This document shows positions 42,381 to 53,329 of a stretch of DNA of 64,000 bases, piece after piece. The notes under the pieces were generated by a model, which had not been told where the DNA came from, searched no databases, and saw only the letters and a list, made by a program, of their open reading frames with translations. The DNA comes from Dyella jiangningensis (lineage in GTDB: Bacteria; Pseudomonadota; Gammaproteobacteria; Xanthomonadales; Rhodanobacteraceae): contig NZ_NFZS01000004.1 in the NCBI RefSeq assembly GCF_003264855.1, forward strand, positions 930,001 through 994,000, read 5' to 3'. The stretch's first letter is position 1. The number at the start of each line of letters is the position of its first letter. Both the position numbers and the translations under genes were made by a program.

Positions 42381-43076
42381 TCAGTTCCCGCTGATGAAGC
42401 GGTAGCCCACGCCCGGTTCGGTCTTCAGCCAGCGGGGCGAGGCCGGGTCGTCGCCCAGTTTCTGGCGAAGCTTGCCCACGACGATGCGCAGGTAGTGGCT
42501 GTCGTGGGTGTGGGTGGCGCCCCAGATGTCGCGCAACAGCTGCTGCTGGGTCACGACCCGGCCGGCATGGCGCAGCAGCACGGCCAGCACGGCGTATTCC
42601 TTGCGGGTCAACGCGAGCAGCTGGCCGTCGAGCGTGACCTCGCGCCGCGCCAGGTCGATGGCCAGCCGGCCGTCGTCGTAGCGCTGCGGCGCATCGGGCT
42701 CACCGGGCCGGCTGCGCAACAGTACACGCAGGCGTGCCATCAGCTCCTGGATGCCAAAGGGCTTGGTCACGTAGTCGTTGGCGCCTGCGTCCAGCGCCTT
42801 CACCTTCTCGGTTTCCGAATCGCGCACGGACAGCATCAGCACCGGCACCTGGCTCCACTGGCGCAATTCGGCCAGTACCTCATGGCCTTCGCGGTCCGGC
42901 AGGCCGATGTCGAGCACCACGAGGTCCGGCGAGCGCGTGGCGGCCAGAGCGAGTCCCTCGGCCGCGTTCGCGGCGAGCAGTACTTCATAGCCTTCCGCGC
43001 GGAGACCTATGTCGAGGAACTTGCGGATCTGCGCCTCGTCGTCGATGACCAGGACACAGGGGGCAGCGGCAGTCAT
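42381..43076 (-). CDS. kdpE: KdpE response regulator
   Basis: 231-residue OmpR/PhoB-type response regulator for the kdp operon. The receiver domain has VLVIDDEAQIRKFLDIGL, the phospho-acceptor in DLVVLDIGLPDREGHEVL (Asp57 or near it) and the switch KALDAGANDYVTKPFG. The winged-helix output domain includes LTRKEYAVLAVLLRHAGRVV and THTHDSHYLRIVVGKLRQKL. It overlaps kdpD by 4 bp, and DNA binding upstream of kdpF is expected. It is the last gene of the operon. Confidence 0.95.
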   Translation of the reverse strand: MTAAAPCVLVIDDEAQIRKFLDIGLRAEGYEVLLAANAAEGLALAATRSPDLVVLDIGLPDREGHEVLAELRQWSQVPVLMLSVRDSETEKVKALDAGANDYVTKPFGIQELMARLRVLLRSRPGEPDAPQRYDDGRLAIDLARREVTLDGQLLALTRKEYAVLAVLLRHAGRVVTQQQLLRDIWGATHTHDSHYLRIVVGKLRQKLGDDPASPRWLKTEPGVGYRFISGN

Positions 43077-45739
43077 GCGTTGTTTTCGGGCGGCGCCGGC
43101 AACGGCAAGGTGATGCGAATGGTGGTGCCAACACCGTCGCCCGGCAAGGCTTCCACGCTGCCGCCGTGGGCGCCGATCATGCCGCGGCAGATGGCAAGGC
43201 CCAGGCCGGTACCTTGCGGCGCCCGGTCGCCACGGGACACCGAGTAGAACATGTCGAAGATGCGCGCGCGTTCGTCCTCGGGGATGCCGGGGCCGCGATC
43301 CACCACGTCGATCTGCACCTTTTCGCCGTTGGGTCGCACCACGATGCGCACCGCTTCACCGGGCGGCGAGAAGCGCGCGGCATTCTCGAGGATGTTGAAC
43401 AAGGCCTGCTCGATCAGCGCCGGATGCACATAGAGCAGGATCGTGTTCGACGGCAGCGCGATGTCGAGGCGCAGATCAGGAAAGAGCTTGCGCAACCGGT
43501 TGGATGACGCTGCGACGATCTCGGCCACGTCGGTCCAGTCGCGATTGAGCTTGAGCGTGCCGTGACCCAGGCGTGTCATGTCAAGCAGGTTCTGGATGTA
43601 GCGATCCAGGCGCTGTCCTTCGCCGAGGATCGCTTCGAGCAGCTCGCGCCGTTCGCCGGCGGGAAGCTGGTCGCCGTAGCTTGCCAGCGTGCCGGCGGAA
43701 CCGATCATCGACGCGAGCGGCGAACGCAGGTCATGCGATACGGACGACAGCAGCGCATTGCGCAGGCGCTCCGTTTCACCCTGCACCCGCGCGCCTTCCA
43801 ATTCGTCGGCCAGGCGCGCGCGCTGCAGCGCCTGGCCGATGTCCTGCACCATCGCCATCGCGAGGCTGCGTTCGTCCACTTGCGGCTCGCCACGTTCGGG
43901 CGGAAAACGCAATACGGCCACGCCAAGTGGGTTGTCGGCGCTGCCCAATGGCAATACCCAGCAAGGCGCGGCATTCAGCGTGTCGGTATAGCGACCGGCC
44001 TGCTCGGCGTGCTGCTCGCTCCATGACGCGGCACCGAGATCCTGCGTGGCCAGCGGAAAATCACGCGGCGCCGTGGCGACGACACGCAGCACCTGGCTGG
44101 CGTCGCGCGCCAGGATAGCCGCATCGCAATGCAGCACATGGGAGAGCGCATCGACGCCGGCCTTGCGGATGCCGGCCGCATCGGTGCTGGTGGAAAGGCG
44201 CTGCCCCAAGGACAGCAGCGCCCTGGCGTTCGCATGCGCGGCGCGCAGCGACTCCACCTGGCTCGCCAGTCGCGTCGCCAGCCGGCTGCACACCAGCGCC
44301 GTTACCAGGAACAGGCACACCGCCAGCACATCGTCGACGTTGGCGATGGCCAAGGTGTAACGTGGTGGAGCGAAGAAGAAGTTGTAGCCGAGGAAGCAGA
44401 GAATGGCGGTATAGACCGCCACCACCATGCGCGTTCTCGCCGCCACCACCATCACGGCCATCAGGAAGATCAGCGCGAGGTTCGCCACCGACAGGTAACG
44501 GTCGGCGATGAAGGACAGGCCGAACGCCACCAGCGTGGCGACCGTGGCGAACACGTATTCGTCCCGCCGCCCTTTCCCGCCCGGCATGCGAAGACGCATG
44601 CGCGACTTCGCGCGTTCCGCCGGCGTGGCGATGATGGTCAGTTCCAGATGCGCGCCACGGCGCAACAACAACTGCGTGAGCGACCGGCCCAGCATGCGCG
44701 CCATTGGACGTTCGCGCGTGCGTCCGAGAATGATCTGGCCGATGCCCTCGCGATCGGCATGCGCGATCAATTCGTCCGCGATGGCGTGGCCTCGCAGCAT
44801 CACGGTGTCGCCACCCAGCCGACGTGCGAGTCGCATGGCGGCATCCAGGCGCTCGCGACGCCCCTTGTCCAGCGTGGCGCCGTTGTCGACGAAGGCCACG
44901 CTCCATGGCGCGCCCCGCCGCTCGGCGATGCGGCGCGCGATGCGCACCAGGTATTCGCTTTGCGAATGACCATCGATGGCGGCCATCACGCGGCGCCGTA
45001 CGGGCATGGCGCCGCCACGCGCCAGCATCTGCTCACGCAGGTCGCTGTCCACGTGACCGGCCACGGTATCGACGGCCAGCTCGCGCAGCGCGACCAGATT
45101 CGTCGGTGAGAAAAACGCATCCAACGCCGCCGCCGCCGTTTCCGGCACGTAGACCTTGCCCTGCTTGAGGCGCTGGATCAGTTCGCGTGGCGGCAGATCC
45201 ACCAGCACGATGTCGCGCGCGCGATCGAGGAACGCATCGGGCACCGTCTCGCGCACGGTCACGTTGGTGATGCGGCGCACCTGGTCGTTGAGGCTTTCCA
45301 GATGCTGCACGTTGAGCGCGCTGTAGACCTCGATGCCCGCATCCAGCAGTTCGGCGATGTCCTGCCAGCGACGCTCGTGGCGACCGCCAGGCAGGTTGCT
45401 GTGCGCCAGTTCGTCCACCAGGATCACCGCCGGACGCCGCTGCAAGGCAGCGTCCAGATCAAACTCGGTGAAGTCGCGGTCTCGGTAGTTCACCTTGCGC
45501 CGAGGCAGCACTTCGAGACCTTCGAGCAGCGCCTGCGTTTCCGCGCGACCATGGGTTTCCACCAGGCCGACCACCACATCGATGCCCTGCCGCTTCAGTT
45601 CACGGGCGGCCGACAGCATGGCGTAGGTCTTGCCGACGCCAGGTGCCGCACCCAGGAAGATTTTCAGCCGACGGCCGTTTTCTTCCTGCACCGAATCGAG
45701 CAGGGCATCGGCGCGCGCTTCGCGGGAAGGTTCAGACAT
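43073..45739 (-). CDS. kdpD: KdpD osmosensitive K+ sensor histidine kinase
   Basis: 888-residue sensor kinase. Order of domains: KdpD N-terminal domain with Walker-type GRRLKIFLGAAPGVGKTYAM (about 21-40) and VILVDELAHSNLPGGRHERRW; a USP-like domain; four membrane helices (DUF4118, near YVFATVATLVAFGLSFIADRYLSV, about residues 390-500); a GAF-like region; HisKA with SSVSHDLRSPLASMIGSAG; and HATPase (ENAARFSPPG; DVVDRGPGIPEDERARIF). It senses low K+/osmotic stress and phosphorylates KdpE. It starts 40 bp after kdpC. Confidence 0.96.
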   Translation of the reverse strand: MSEPSREARADALLDSVQEENGRRLKIFLGAAPGVGKTYAMLSAARELKRQGIDVVVGLVETHGRAETQALLEGLEVLPRRKVNYRDRDFTEFDLDAALQRRPAVILVDELAHSNLPGGRHERRWQDIAELLDAGIEVYSALNVQHLESLNDQVRRITNVTVRETVPDAFLDRARDIVLVDLPPRELIQRLKQGKVYVPETAAAALDAFFSPTNLVALRELAVDTVAGHVDSDLREQMLARGGAMPVRRRVMAAIDGHSQSEYLVRIARRIAERRGAPWSVAFVDNGATLDKGRRERLDAAMRLARRLGGDTVMLRGHAIADELIAHADREGIGQIILGRTRERPMARMLGRSLTQLLLRRGAHLELTIIATPAERAKSRMRLRMPGGKGRRDEYVFATVATLVAFGLSFIADRYLSVANLALIFLMAVMVVAARTRMVVAVYTAILCFLGYNFFFAPPRYTLAIANVDDVLAVCLFLVTALVCSRLATRLASQVESLRAAHANARALLSLGQRLSTSTDAAGIRKAGVDALSHVLHCDAAILARDASQVLRVVATAPRDFPLATQDLGAASWSEQHAEQAGRYTDTLNAAPCWVLPLGSADNPLGVAVLRFPPERGEPQVDERSLAMAMVQDIGQALQRARLADELEGARVQGETERLRNALLSSVSHDLRSPLASMIGSAGTLASYGDQLPAGERRELLEAILGEGQRLDRYIQNLLDMTRLGHGTLKLNRDWTDVAEIVAASSNRLRKLFPDLRLDIALPSNTILLYVHPALIEQALFNILENAARFSPPGEAVRIVVRPNGEKVQIDVVDRGPGIPEDERARIFDMFYSVSRGDRAPQGTGLGLAICRGMIGAHGGSVEALPGDGVGTTIRITLPLPAPPENNA

Positions 45740-45779
45740 GCATCGCGTGCCGTCAGTGTGGATGGGGGTACGTTATGCC

Positions 45780-46349
45780 TTAACGGGCATCCAGCGCCAT
45801 ATTGAGCTTGAGCACATTCACCCGTGGCTCGCCCAGCACGCCAAGCTGCCTTCCCGTCGTCGCCATCGACACCATCGCCTGCACCTGCGATTCGCTCAAG
45901 CCACGGATGCGGGCCACACGTGCCACCTGGTAAGCCGCCGCGGCCGGCGAGATTTCCGGGTCCAGGCCACTGCCCGACGCGGTGACGAGGTCCACCGGCA
46001 CCGGCGCGCGATTGTCGGGGTCGGCAGCATGCAGCGCATCGATGCGCTGCTTCACCGCGTCAGTGAGTGCTGGATTCGTAGGGCCCAGGTTGGAACCCGT
46101 GGATGCCGCCGCGTTGTTCGGCTGCGGCATGGTGGCGGACGGACGGCCCCAGAAGTACGTCGGATCGGTGAACGACTGGCCGATCAACGTGGAGCCGACC
46201 GGCTTGCCGTCCTTCTCGATCAGGCTGCCGTTCGCCTGCGACGGGAACAGCGCCTGGGCCAGACCGGTGGCGACGAGCGGGTAGAACACGCCGGTGATGG
46301 CTGTCATCAACAACAGCATCATCACCGCGTTGCGAATGAGCCTGATCAT
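45780..46349 (-). CDS. kdpC: K+-transporting ATPase subunit C
   Basis: 189-residue single-helix subunit ([32 protein letters not shown]) that stabilises the KdpFABC complex. Family features are the [20 protein letters not shown] and [15 protein letters not shown] stretches and the final [19 protein letters not shown] motif. A GAGG site precedes ATG. The gene is separated from kdpB by a porin and a small gene, which is not the textbook kdpFABC order. Confidence 0.95.
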   Translation of the reverse strand: MIRLIRNAVMMLLLMTAITGVFYPLVATGLAQALFPSQANGSLIEKDGKPVGSTLIGQSFTDPTYFWGRPSATMPQPNNAAASTGSNLGPTNPALTDAVKQRIDALHAADPDNRAPVPVDLVTASGSGLDPEISPAAAAYQVARVARIRGLSESQVQAMVSMATTGRQLGVLGEPRVNVLKLNMALDAR

Positions 46350-46358
46350 GTCTTGACC

Positions 46359-47885
46359 TCAGTAATGAAGGATCGCGTCGAGCAACGCGGTCGTCTGATG
46401 ATTCTTGATGCCGCCGTCATAGGCGGGGAAATCGTAGGCGTACTCGTAGCGAATCTCAGGGCGGATCTCCAGGTCAGGTGACACCCAATACGTCATGCCC
46501 ACCGTGTGGCTGGAATAGCGCGTGGCATAGCCCGTGCGCTGGCCGTCCTCGTCGTTGTAGAACTCGTTGCGGATCGAAACGAACGCCTTCGGGCTCACCT
46601 GGACGTTGAAGTAGTTGACGATGCCAAAGGCGGGATTGCGACCCAGTGGGAAATTGGGCGCCTCGCCCACCGGGTAACCCGGCACGCCATTGGGCGCGTG
46701 CGACTGCGAGGGGTCGGTCGCCAGCGCCTGGTCCTTGACGTAGATGTAGTACACCTCCGTCAGCATGTGCACGTCGGGCGTGAAGCGATGGCCCCAGGTC
46801 AGCACGAACTCCTGCAGGTTGTTATAGGTCTGCTTCTTGTTGTTGTAGGACTCCACGCAGGGATAGAGCATGTCATCGTTCGACTTGGACACCCAGCGCA
46901 CGCAGGCCTGCGCCGTCAGGCGGCTGGTGCTGTCCCAGATCGCCGAATCGTCGCCGCCATGCAGGCCGAGTTGCAGCGTCCACTGGTCGTTGAGCTTGGT
47001 GGTCGTGATGACGCCCATGTTGGTGTACGCATCCACGGTGTAGAGGATGGAGTGCGTCAGCAGATAGTTGTTGGGCGAGAACTGCGCCTCGATGTCGGGC
47101 AGCGAGAGATAACGTCCCGCCGTGATCACCATGCCCTTCGCCACCCACGGGATGTAGAAATCCACATAGGCGATCATCGGGTCATTGCCGTAGATCTTGC
47201 CGTTGAGCGCACTGTTCGGCCGGGGATTGTTGAGCAATTGATCGCTCGTCACACCCTTCATGGTCGTGTAGTGATAGTCGTAGCCGTACAGGTCGTCGAA
47301 ATGGAATCCCCAGTCGACGTGGTCGGTCTGCACCGTATCGGGGATGCGCTCGATGCGAAACAGGAACTGGTCGAACTCCACGCGGTTCGGGCGCGTGGCG
47401 TAGGACAGCGGGTAATTGGTGTGATCCGACGTGCTGAGGTTGGCCGACGGATTGATCCAGCCATAGACCTCGATGCGGTTGTCCTGCATCCAGTGGCCGA
47501 GCTTGGTGCAGGCCAGCGCTTTTTCCAGCGGGTATTGCGCATTGCCGTTGGGGACGCCGATCGGATAGTCCACGCCGCCCAGCTGCCATTCTGACGACGG
47601 GAACGGCGGCGAAGAGAACGGTGCATCCATGCCGCGACGCGCTGGAGCCGGCGCATTGGGATCGGCAGGCTCGGCATCCTCGCGATAGGCCGCGGCAAGG
47701 CGAGAGAAGAAGCCGCGCGAACAATCGGCGCTCTCTGCCGTCGGGGCCGACGGCGCGACGTCGCCGAGTTCGGCCGAAGGCGTCACCTCCGTGACCGACG
47801 CGGCACGCTCGGCCGAAGCCATGGCCTGTTCGGCCGGAGCCAGTGCGAAGAGAAGCGCGAACGAAAGTACCTTCTTGGACATCAT
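46359..47885 (-). CDS. Outer-membrane beta-barrel porin (OmpL/bbp2-like) within the kdp operon
   Basis: 508-residue outer-membrane protein. It has a signal peptide (LSFALLFALAPAEQAMA), a disordered Pro/Ala/Glu-rich region, then a barrel with the usual alternation of aromatic strands: IEVYGWINPSANLSTSD, FLFRIERIPDTVQTDHVDWG, YVDFYIPWVAKGMVITAGRY, YTNMGVITTTKLNDQWTLQLG and TVGMTYWVSPDLEIRPEIRYEY, ending in an aromatic residue (LDAILHY) as expected for outer-membrane assembly. The pattern fits the OmpL-like beta-barrel porin-2 family. Its place 9 bp before kdpC suggests a passive K+ entry path through the outer membrane. Function as a K+ channel is inferred. Confidence 0.85.
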   Translation of the reverse strand: MMSKKVLSFALLFALAPAEQAMASAERAASVTEVTPSAELGDVAPSAPTAESADCSRGFFSRLAAAYREDAEPADPNAPAPARRGMDAPFSSPPFPSSEWQLGGVDYPIGVPNGNAQYPLEKALACTKLGHWMQDNRIEVYGWINPSANLSTSDHTNYPLSYATRPNRVEFDQFLFRIERIPDTVQTDHVDWGFHFDDLYGYDYHYTTMKGVTSDQLLNNPRPNSALNGKIYGNDPMIAYVDFYIPWVAKGMVITAGRYLSLPDIEAQFSPNNYLLTHSILYTVDAYTNMGVITTTKLNDQWTLQLGLHGGDDSAIWDSTSRLTAQACVRWVSKSNDDMLYPCVESYNNKKQTYNNLQEFVLTWGHRFTPDVHMLTEVYYIYVKDQALATDPSQSHAPNGVPGYPVGEAPNFPLGRNPAFGIVNYFNVQVSPKAFVSIRNEFYNDEDGQRTGYATRYSSHTVGMTYWVSPDLEIRPEIRYEYAYDFPAYDGGIKNHQTTALLDAILHY

Positions 47886-47963
47886 GGGTGTTCCTGAAAA
47901 CCGGCTCGGGGCGAGCCGTCCTTTTCTAGTGGGTAGAGGATGGGTGCCGCGCGAACGCCCAAG

Positions 47964-48164
47964 TCAGATGCCGGCGTAACCGCCGAGCACGTAATCGTCC
48001 TGCTCGTTGCGCGGCGACTCGGTGTCGTGCGGCTGCGGTCGCGATCGGGCCGCTGCGGGCAACGCAATCACGACGTCACACGGCGAGTCATTCGCACAAA
48101 GGCGAAGCTCGATGTCGGGATGCATGTCGTCTGGCAACGAAACGGAAAGCTTGAGGGTTTGCAT
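47964..48164 (-). CDS. Small hypothetical protein between kdpB and the porin
   Basis: 66-residue frame, same strand as kdp. The sequence (QTLKLSVSLPDDMHPDIELR, then CANDSPCDVVIALPAAA and an acidic/Asn tail ending in YVLGGYAGI) has plausible protein character with alternating charge, but there is no good ribosome-binding site. No family recognised. It could be a genuine small kdp-linked gene or an unused frame; position in the operon is the main argument. Confidence 0.4.
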   Translation of the reverse strand: MQTLKLSVSLPDDMHPDIELRLCANDSPCDVVIALPAAARSRPQPHDTESPRNEQDDYVLGGYAGI

Positions 48165-48206
48165 GGAGAAGCATCCGATGGGGAATCACCGTCCACTTGT
48201 GATCTC

Positions 48207-48284
48207 GTCATTCCGGCGCAGGCCGGAATCCAGCAGTCTCAGTGGGCGGTATCGCCACTGGATCCCGGCCTGCGCCGGGATGAC
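48207..48284. repeat. Inverted repeat element between kdpB and downstream genes
   Basis: Two opposed arms, GTCATTCCGGCGCAGGCCGG (48207-48226, extending to 48232) and its near-complement at 48259-48284, around a short loop containing CAGTGGGCGGTATCGCCACTG, itself palindromic. It is a common dispersed repeat type in proteobacteria. Located immediately after kdpB inside the operon, it may lower expression of the genes behind it or cause mRNA processing. Confidence 0.8.
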
Positions 48285-48306
48285 GTCATGCAGGGTCGAC
48301 GCAAAA

Positions 48307-50388
<2,082 letters not shown>

Positions 50389-50407
50389 GATCGATATCCG
50401 GTGGGCA

Positions 50408-52210
50408 TCAATGGGCCGACATCAGGAATTCGGCGATAGGCCCCAGCGCGAGCGCCGGCAGGAAGGTGAGCGCGCCGACCACGATCACCACGCAGGCCAG
50501 CAAGGTGACGAACAGCGGCGTATGGGTGGGCAGCGTGCCTGCCGACGGCGGCACATGACGCTTGGCGGCCAGCGAGCCGGCCATGGCAAGCATCGCGATG
50601 GCGAGCAGGAAGCGCGAGAAGTACATGCACACGCCGAGCAACACGTTCCAGAACGGCGTATTGGCAGAGAGGCCACCGAACGCGCTGCCGTTGTTGTTGG
50701 ACGCGGAGGTGACGGCGTACAGCATCTCGCTGAAGCCGTGCGCGCCAGGGTTGGCGACACCCGCCACGCCAGCCGGCGTCGCCACCGCGATGGCCGTGCA
50801 GGTCACCACCAGGGCGCAGGGCACCAGCACGGCGAGGCTCGCCATCTTCATCTCGTGCGCCTCGATCTTCTTGCCGAGGTATTCCGGCGTGCGGCCCACC
50901 ATGAGGCCGGCGATGAACACCGCGACCACGGCGAAGGCGAGCATGCCGTACAGGCCCGAGCCCACGCCGCCGAAGATCACCTCGCCCAACTGCATCAGCC
51001 ACATCGGCACCAGGCTGCCCAGCGGCGTCAGCGAGTCGTGCATGTTGTTCACCGCGCCGCACGAGGCGGCTGTGGTGATCGCAGTGAACAAGCCGCTGGC
51101 GGCGATGCCGAAACGTGTTTCCTTGCCTTCCATGTTGCCGCCCGCCTGCAGCGTGCTGGCCTGCTGGTCCACGGCGAGTCCGTGCAGCGCGGGATTACCC
51201 GCTTGTTCCGCGGCCACCGCTCCCAACGCCAGCGGCACAAAGATCAGCAGCATGGTGGCGAGGATCGCCCAGCCCTGCCGCCGGTCGCCCACCATGCTGC
51301 CGAAAGTGAAGCAAAGACCCGCCGGAATCAGAAAGATCGCCAACATCTCGATGAAGTTGCTGAAGGGCGTCGGGTTTTCGTACGGGTGCGCGGAGTTCGC
51401 GTTGAAGAAGCCGCCACCGTTGGTACCGAGCTGCTTGATCGCGATCTGCGACGCGGCCGGGCCCATCGGCAGGGTCTGCGTGGTCACCATGGTTGCCTTG
51501 GTGACGTCCTTGCCGGCGGCGTCCTTCACGGTGTTGCCGGCCGCATTCTTCACCGTCTCGATCGCCGTGGTGTGCTCCATCAGCGGCACGTCGACGTACG
51601 AGCGGAAGTTCTGCACCACGCCCTGCGAGGCGAGCAGCAAGGCGATCACCAGCGAGAACGGCACGAGGATGTAGAGCGTGCTGCGGGTCATATCGACCCA
51701 GAAATTGCCGATGCTATCGGCACTGCGACGCACGAAGCCGCGCACCACCGCCACCAGCACCGCGATACCGGTCGCCGCCGACAGGAAGTTCTGCACCGCC
51801 AGGCCCAGCATCTGGGTCAGGTAGCTCATCGTGCTTTCGCCCGCGTAGCCCTGCCAGTTGGTGTTGGAGACGAAGCTGATGGCGGTGTTGATCGCCGAGT
51901 CCGGCGCCACAGCGCCGAAGTGCTGCGGGTTGAGCGGCAGCCATTGCTGAAAGCGCTGCAACGCATACACCACGACCAGGCCGGCCATGTTGAAGACAAG
52001 CATGGCGATCGCATAACGACGCCAGCTCATCTGTTGCTCGGCGCGTACGCCACTGAGCCGATACAGCAGGCTCTCCACACGGCGGCCCGCACGCAGCACG
52101 CCATTGGGCGTTTCGGCGAACACCAGCGCCATGTAGCCGCCCATAGGTTTCACCAGCAGCAACAGGACGATCAGATAGATCGCGACTTGGAGGAGATCGT
52201 TGGTGGTCAT
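50408..52210 (-). CDS. kdpA: K+-transporting ATPase subunit A
   Basis: 600-residue K+-channel-like subunit with ten helices. The selectivity-filter-like segments are seen in [61 protein letters not shown] and [17 protein letters not shown] 52210 fits the standard start [13 protein letters not shown] and overlaps kdpF by 4 bp. The upstream extension of the open frame overlaps kdpF and is not used. Confidence 0.97.
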   Translation of the reverse strand: MTTNDLLQVAIYLIVLLLLVKPMGGYMALVFAETPNGVLRAGRRVESLLYRLSGVRAEQQMSWRRYAIAMLVFNMAGLVVVYALQRFQQWLPLNPQHFGAVAPDSAINTAISFVSNTNWQGYAGESTMSYLTQMLGLAVQNFLSAATGIAVLVAVVRGFVRRSADSIGNFWVDMTRSTLYILVPFSLVIALLLASQGVVQNFRSYVDVPLMEHTTAIETVKNAAGNTVKDAAGKDVTKATMVTTQTLPMGPAASQIAIKQLGTNGGGFFNANSAHPYENPTPFSNFIEMLAIFLIPAGLCFTFGSMVGDRRQGWAILATMLLIFVPLALGAVAAEQAGNPALHGLAVDQQASTLQAGGNMEGKETRFGIAASGLFTAITTAASCGAVNNMHDSLTPLGSLVPMWLMQLGEVIFGGVGSGLYGMLAFAVVAVFIAGLMVGRTPEYLGKKIEAHEMKMASLAVLVPCALVVTCTAIAVATPAGVAGVANPGAHGFSEMLYAVTSASNNNGSAFGGLSANTPFWNVLLGVCMYFSRFLLAIAMLAMAGSLAAKRHVPPSAGTLPTHTPLFVTLLACVVIVVGALTFLPALALGPIAEFLMSAH

Positions 52211-52299
52211 TCGAACCACTCCGGCTTGAGCAAGGCCACGCACAGGTAGCCCGTCAGGGCCACCGCGATGGCGGCAGCCACAAAATAGATAGCGTTCAT
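52207..52299 (-). CDS. kdpF: K+-transporting ATPase subunit F
   Basis: 30-residue single-helix peptide (NAIYFVAAAIAVALTGYLCV, then ALLKPEWFE), with the C-terminal KPExF motif typical of KdpF. It stabilises the KdpABC complex in the membrane. A GGGAG site precedes ATG 52299. Its end (ATGA) overlaps the kdpA start. Confidence 0.93.
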   Translation of the reverse strand: MNAIYFVAAAIAVALTGYLCVALLKPEWFE

Positions 52300-52363
52300 G
52301 GGTGGATCTCCCCCAGGGACTCGAAAGCTGCGAAGGCGCCGCCATCCGGGCGGCGGCGGTCGA

Positions 52364-52456
52364 TCAGGGGCGCCGGCCGAGCCGATCGCAGATCAGCAGG
52401 AAGCCGATCGACGCGGCGAACAGCACGAACGAAAAGAGGAGGTAAACGACATCCAT
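52364..52456 (-). CDS. Small one-helix membrane protein preceding kdpF
   Basis: 30-residue frame (MDVVYLLFSFVLFAASIGFL, LICDRLGRRP): one membrane helix, then a short basic cytoplasmic end with a [CD]RL motif. Short genes of this kind (MDxxYL...CxRL) often stand before kdpF in proteobacteria and are usually unannotated. It is 64 bp ahead of kdpF and is the probable first gene of the operon. Function unknown; assembly or regulation of the Kdp complex is possible. No strong ribosome-binding site is visible before ATG 52456 (GTCGGTGCCC). Confidence 0.7.
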   Translation of the reverse strand: MDVVYLLFSFVLFAASIGFLLICDRLGRRP

Positions 52457-53329
52457 GGGCACCGACTCACCGTGTTCTGCAACGGCGGAAATTGTCGGTA
52501 TCGGGGTATAACAAAGGGGTAGTGAAACCCGGCGGGGGCGTATAGAAGCCGTAAAATTTTGAGAGGGCAGCCGATGCTTGCCTGGCGAAAACCAAACTCA
52601 CCGCAAGATTGTCCCCTCACCCCAGCCCTCTCCCCGGAGGGGAGAGGGAGAAGGAATGGCGGCGCCCGCCCCCCCTCTCCATGCAACGAAGTTGTTTTAA
52701 GTCCTCTTCGCCATGGCGCGTTGCGGTGTAGCCACACCGTTCGAGGTAGTAACGAGCGCTCCCCGACTAACTTCGGTCGTCAGGCTCTATTCCTCATATC
52801 GCAACGAGCCTTGGCTCTGAAGGCCGTTTTCTTTGGGTTACTTTTGACGCGAAGCTAATCCCGTGGGACTTTGACTCCGGGCTGACGCCCTCCGCCCTTC
52901 GGGCCGGCTTCGCCGTTCGCACGCAAAGAGCGCGTGCGTGGGCCAGCAAAAGAAAAGTGACGCGAGCTTCCCACGGGACTAGCTTCGCGTCGCCCCACAG
53001 GGACTAGCTTCGCGTCGCCGGCAGGAGATCGAAACGCCCGCCGCGTCCCACAGGGACTAGCTTTGCGTCGTAAGCGGCATGCTCGCGGTAGCACGGCTAC
53101 CGAAGGCAACAGACGCTCTCAGCTAGAGCGATAACCATGCAGACCTGCGCGAAAGACTGTCGCGCACAGGGTGCGCTCCCACAATTTAAAGAGCGGCGAT
53201 AGTGTGGAGATTGCGGCGAAAGGCAATCGCGCACTGGGTGCGCTCCTACAACATAAGATTGGCCAATGGATGCTGGCTCCCGCCGTCCGCCAACGCTGGC
53301 CCGACTGCGAGCAAAACAAAGGCCCAAGC
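52457..53329. repeat. Repeat-rich spacer upstream of the kdp operon
   Basis: 873 bp without a gene. The first 100 bp is the presumed kdp promoter region (minus strand; TTATAC and TATACG are visible, no good -35, fitting KdpE-dependent activation). Then: a CCCTCACCCC...GGGGAGAGGG repeat (52614-52652); a 146-bp element bounded by an imperfect 23-bp inverted repeat (52846-52868 and 52969-52991, 22 of 23 paired); two further direct copies of its end (52995-53019 and 53048-53070); and two REP-type units facing the same way (about 53158-53182 and 53224-53249). Confidence 0.75.

Noticed and set aside
53048-53070. Direct repeats near 52970-53070 considered as a CRISPR array
   Set aside because: Only three to four copies, irregular spacing of 0 and about 28 bp, one copy inverted, no cas genes.
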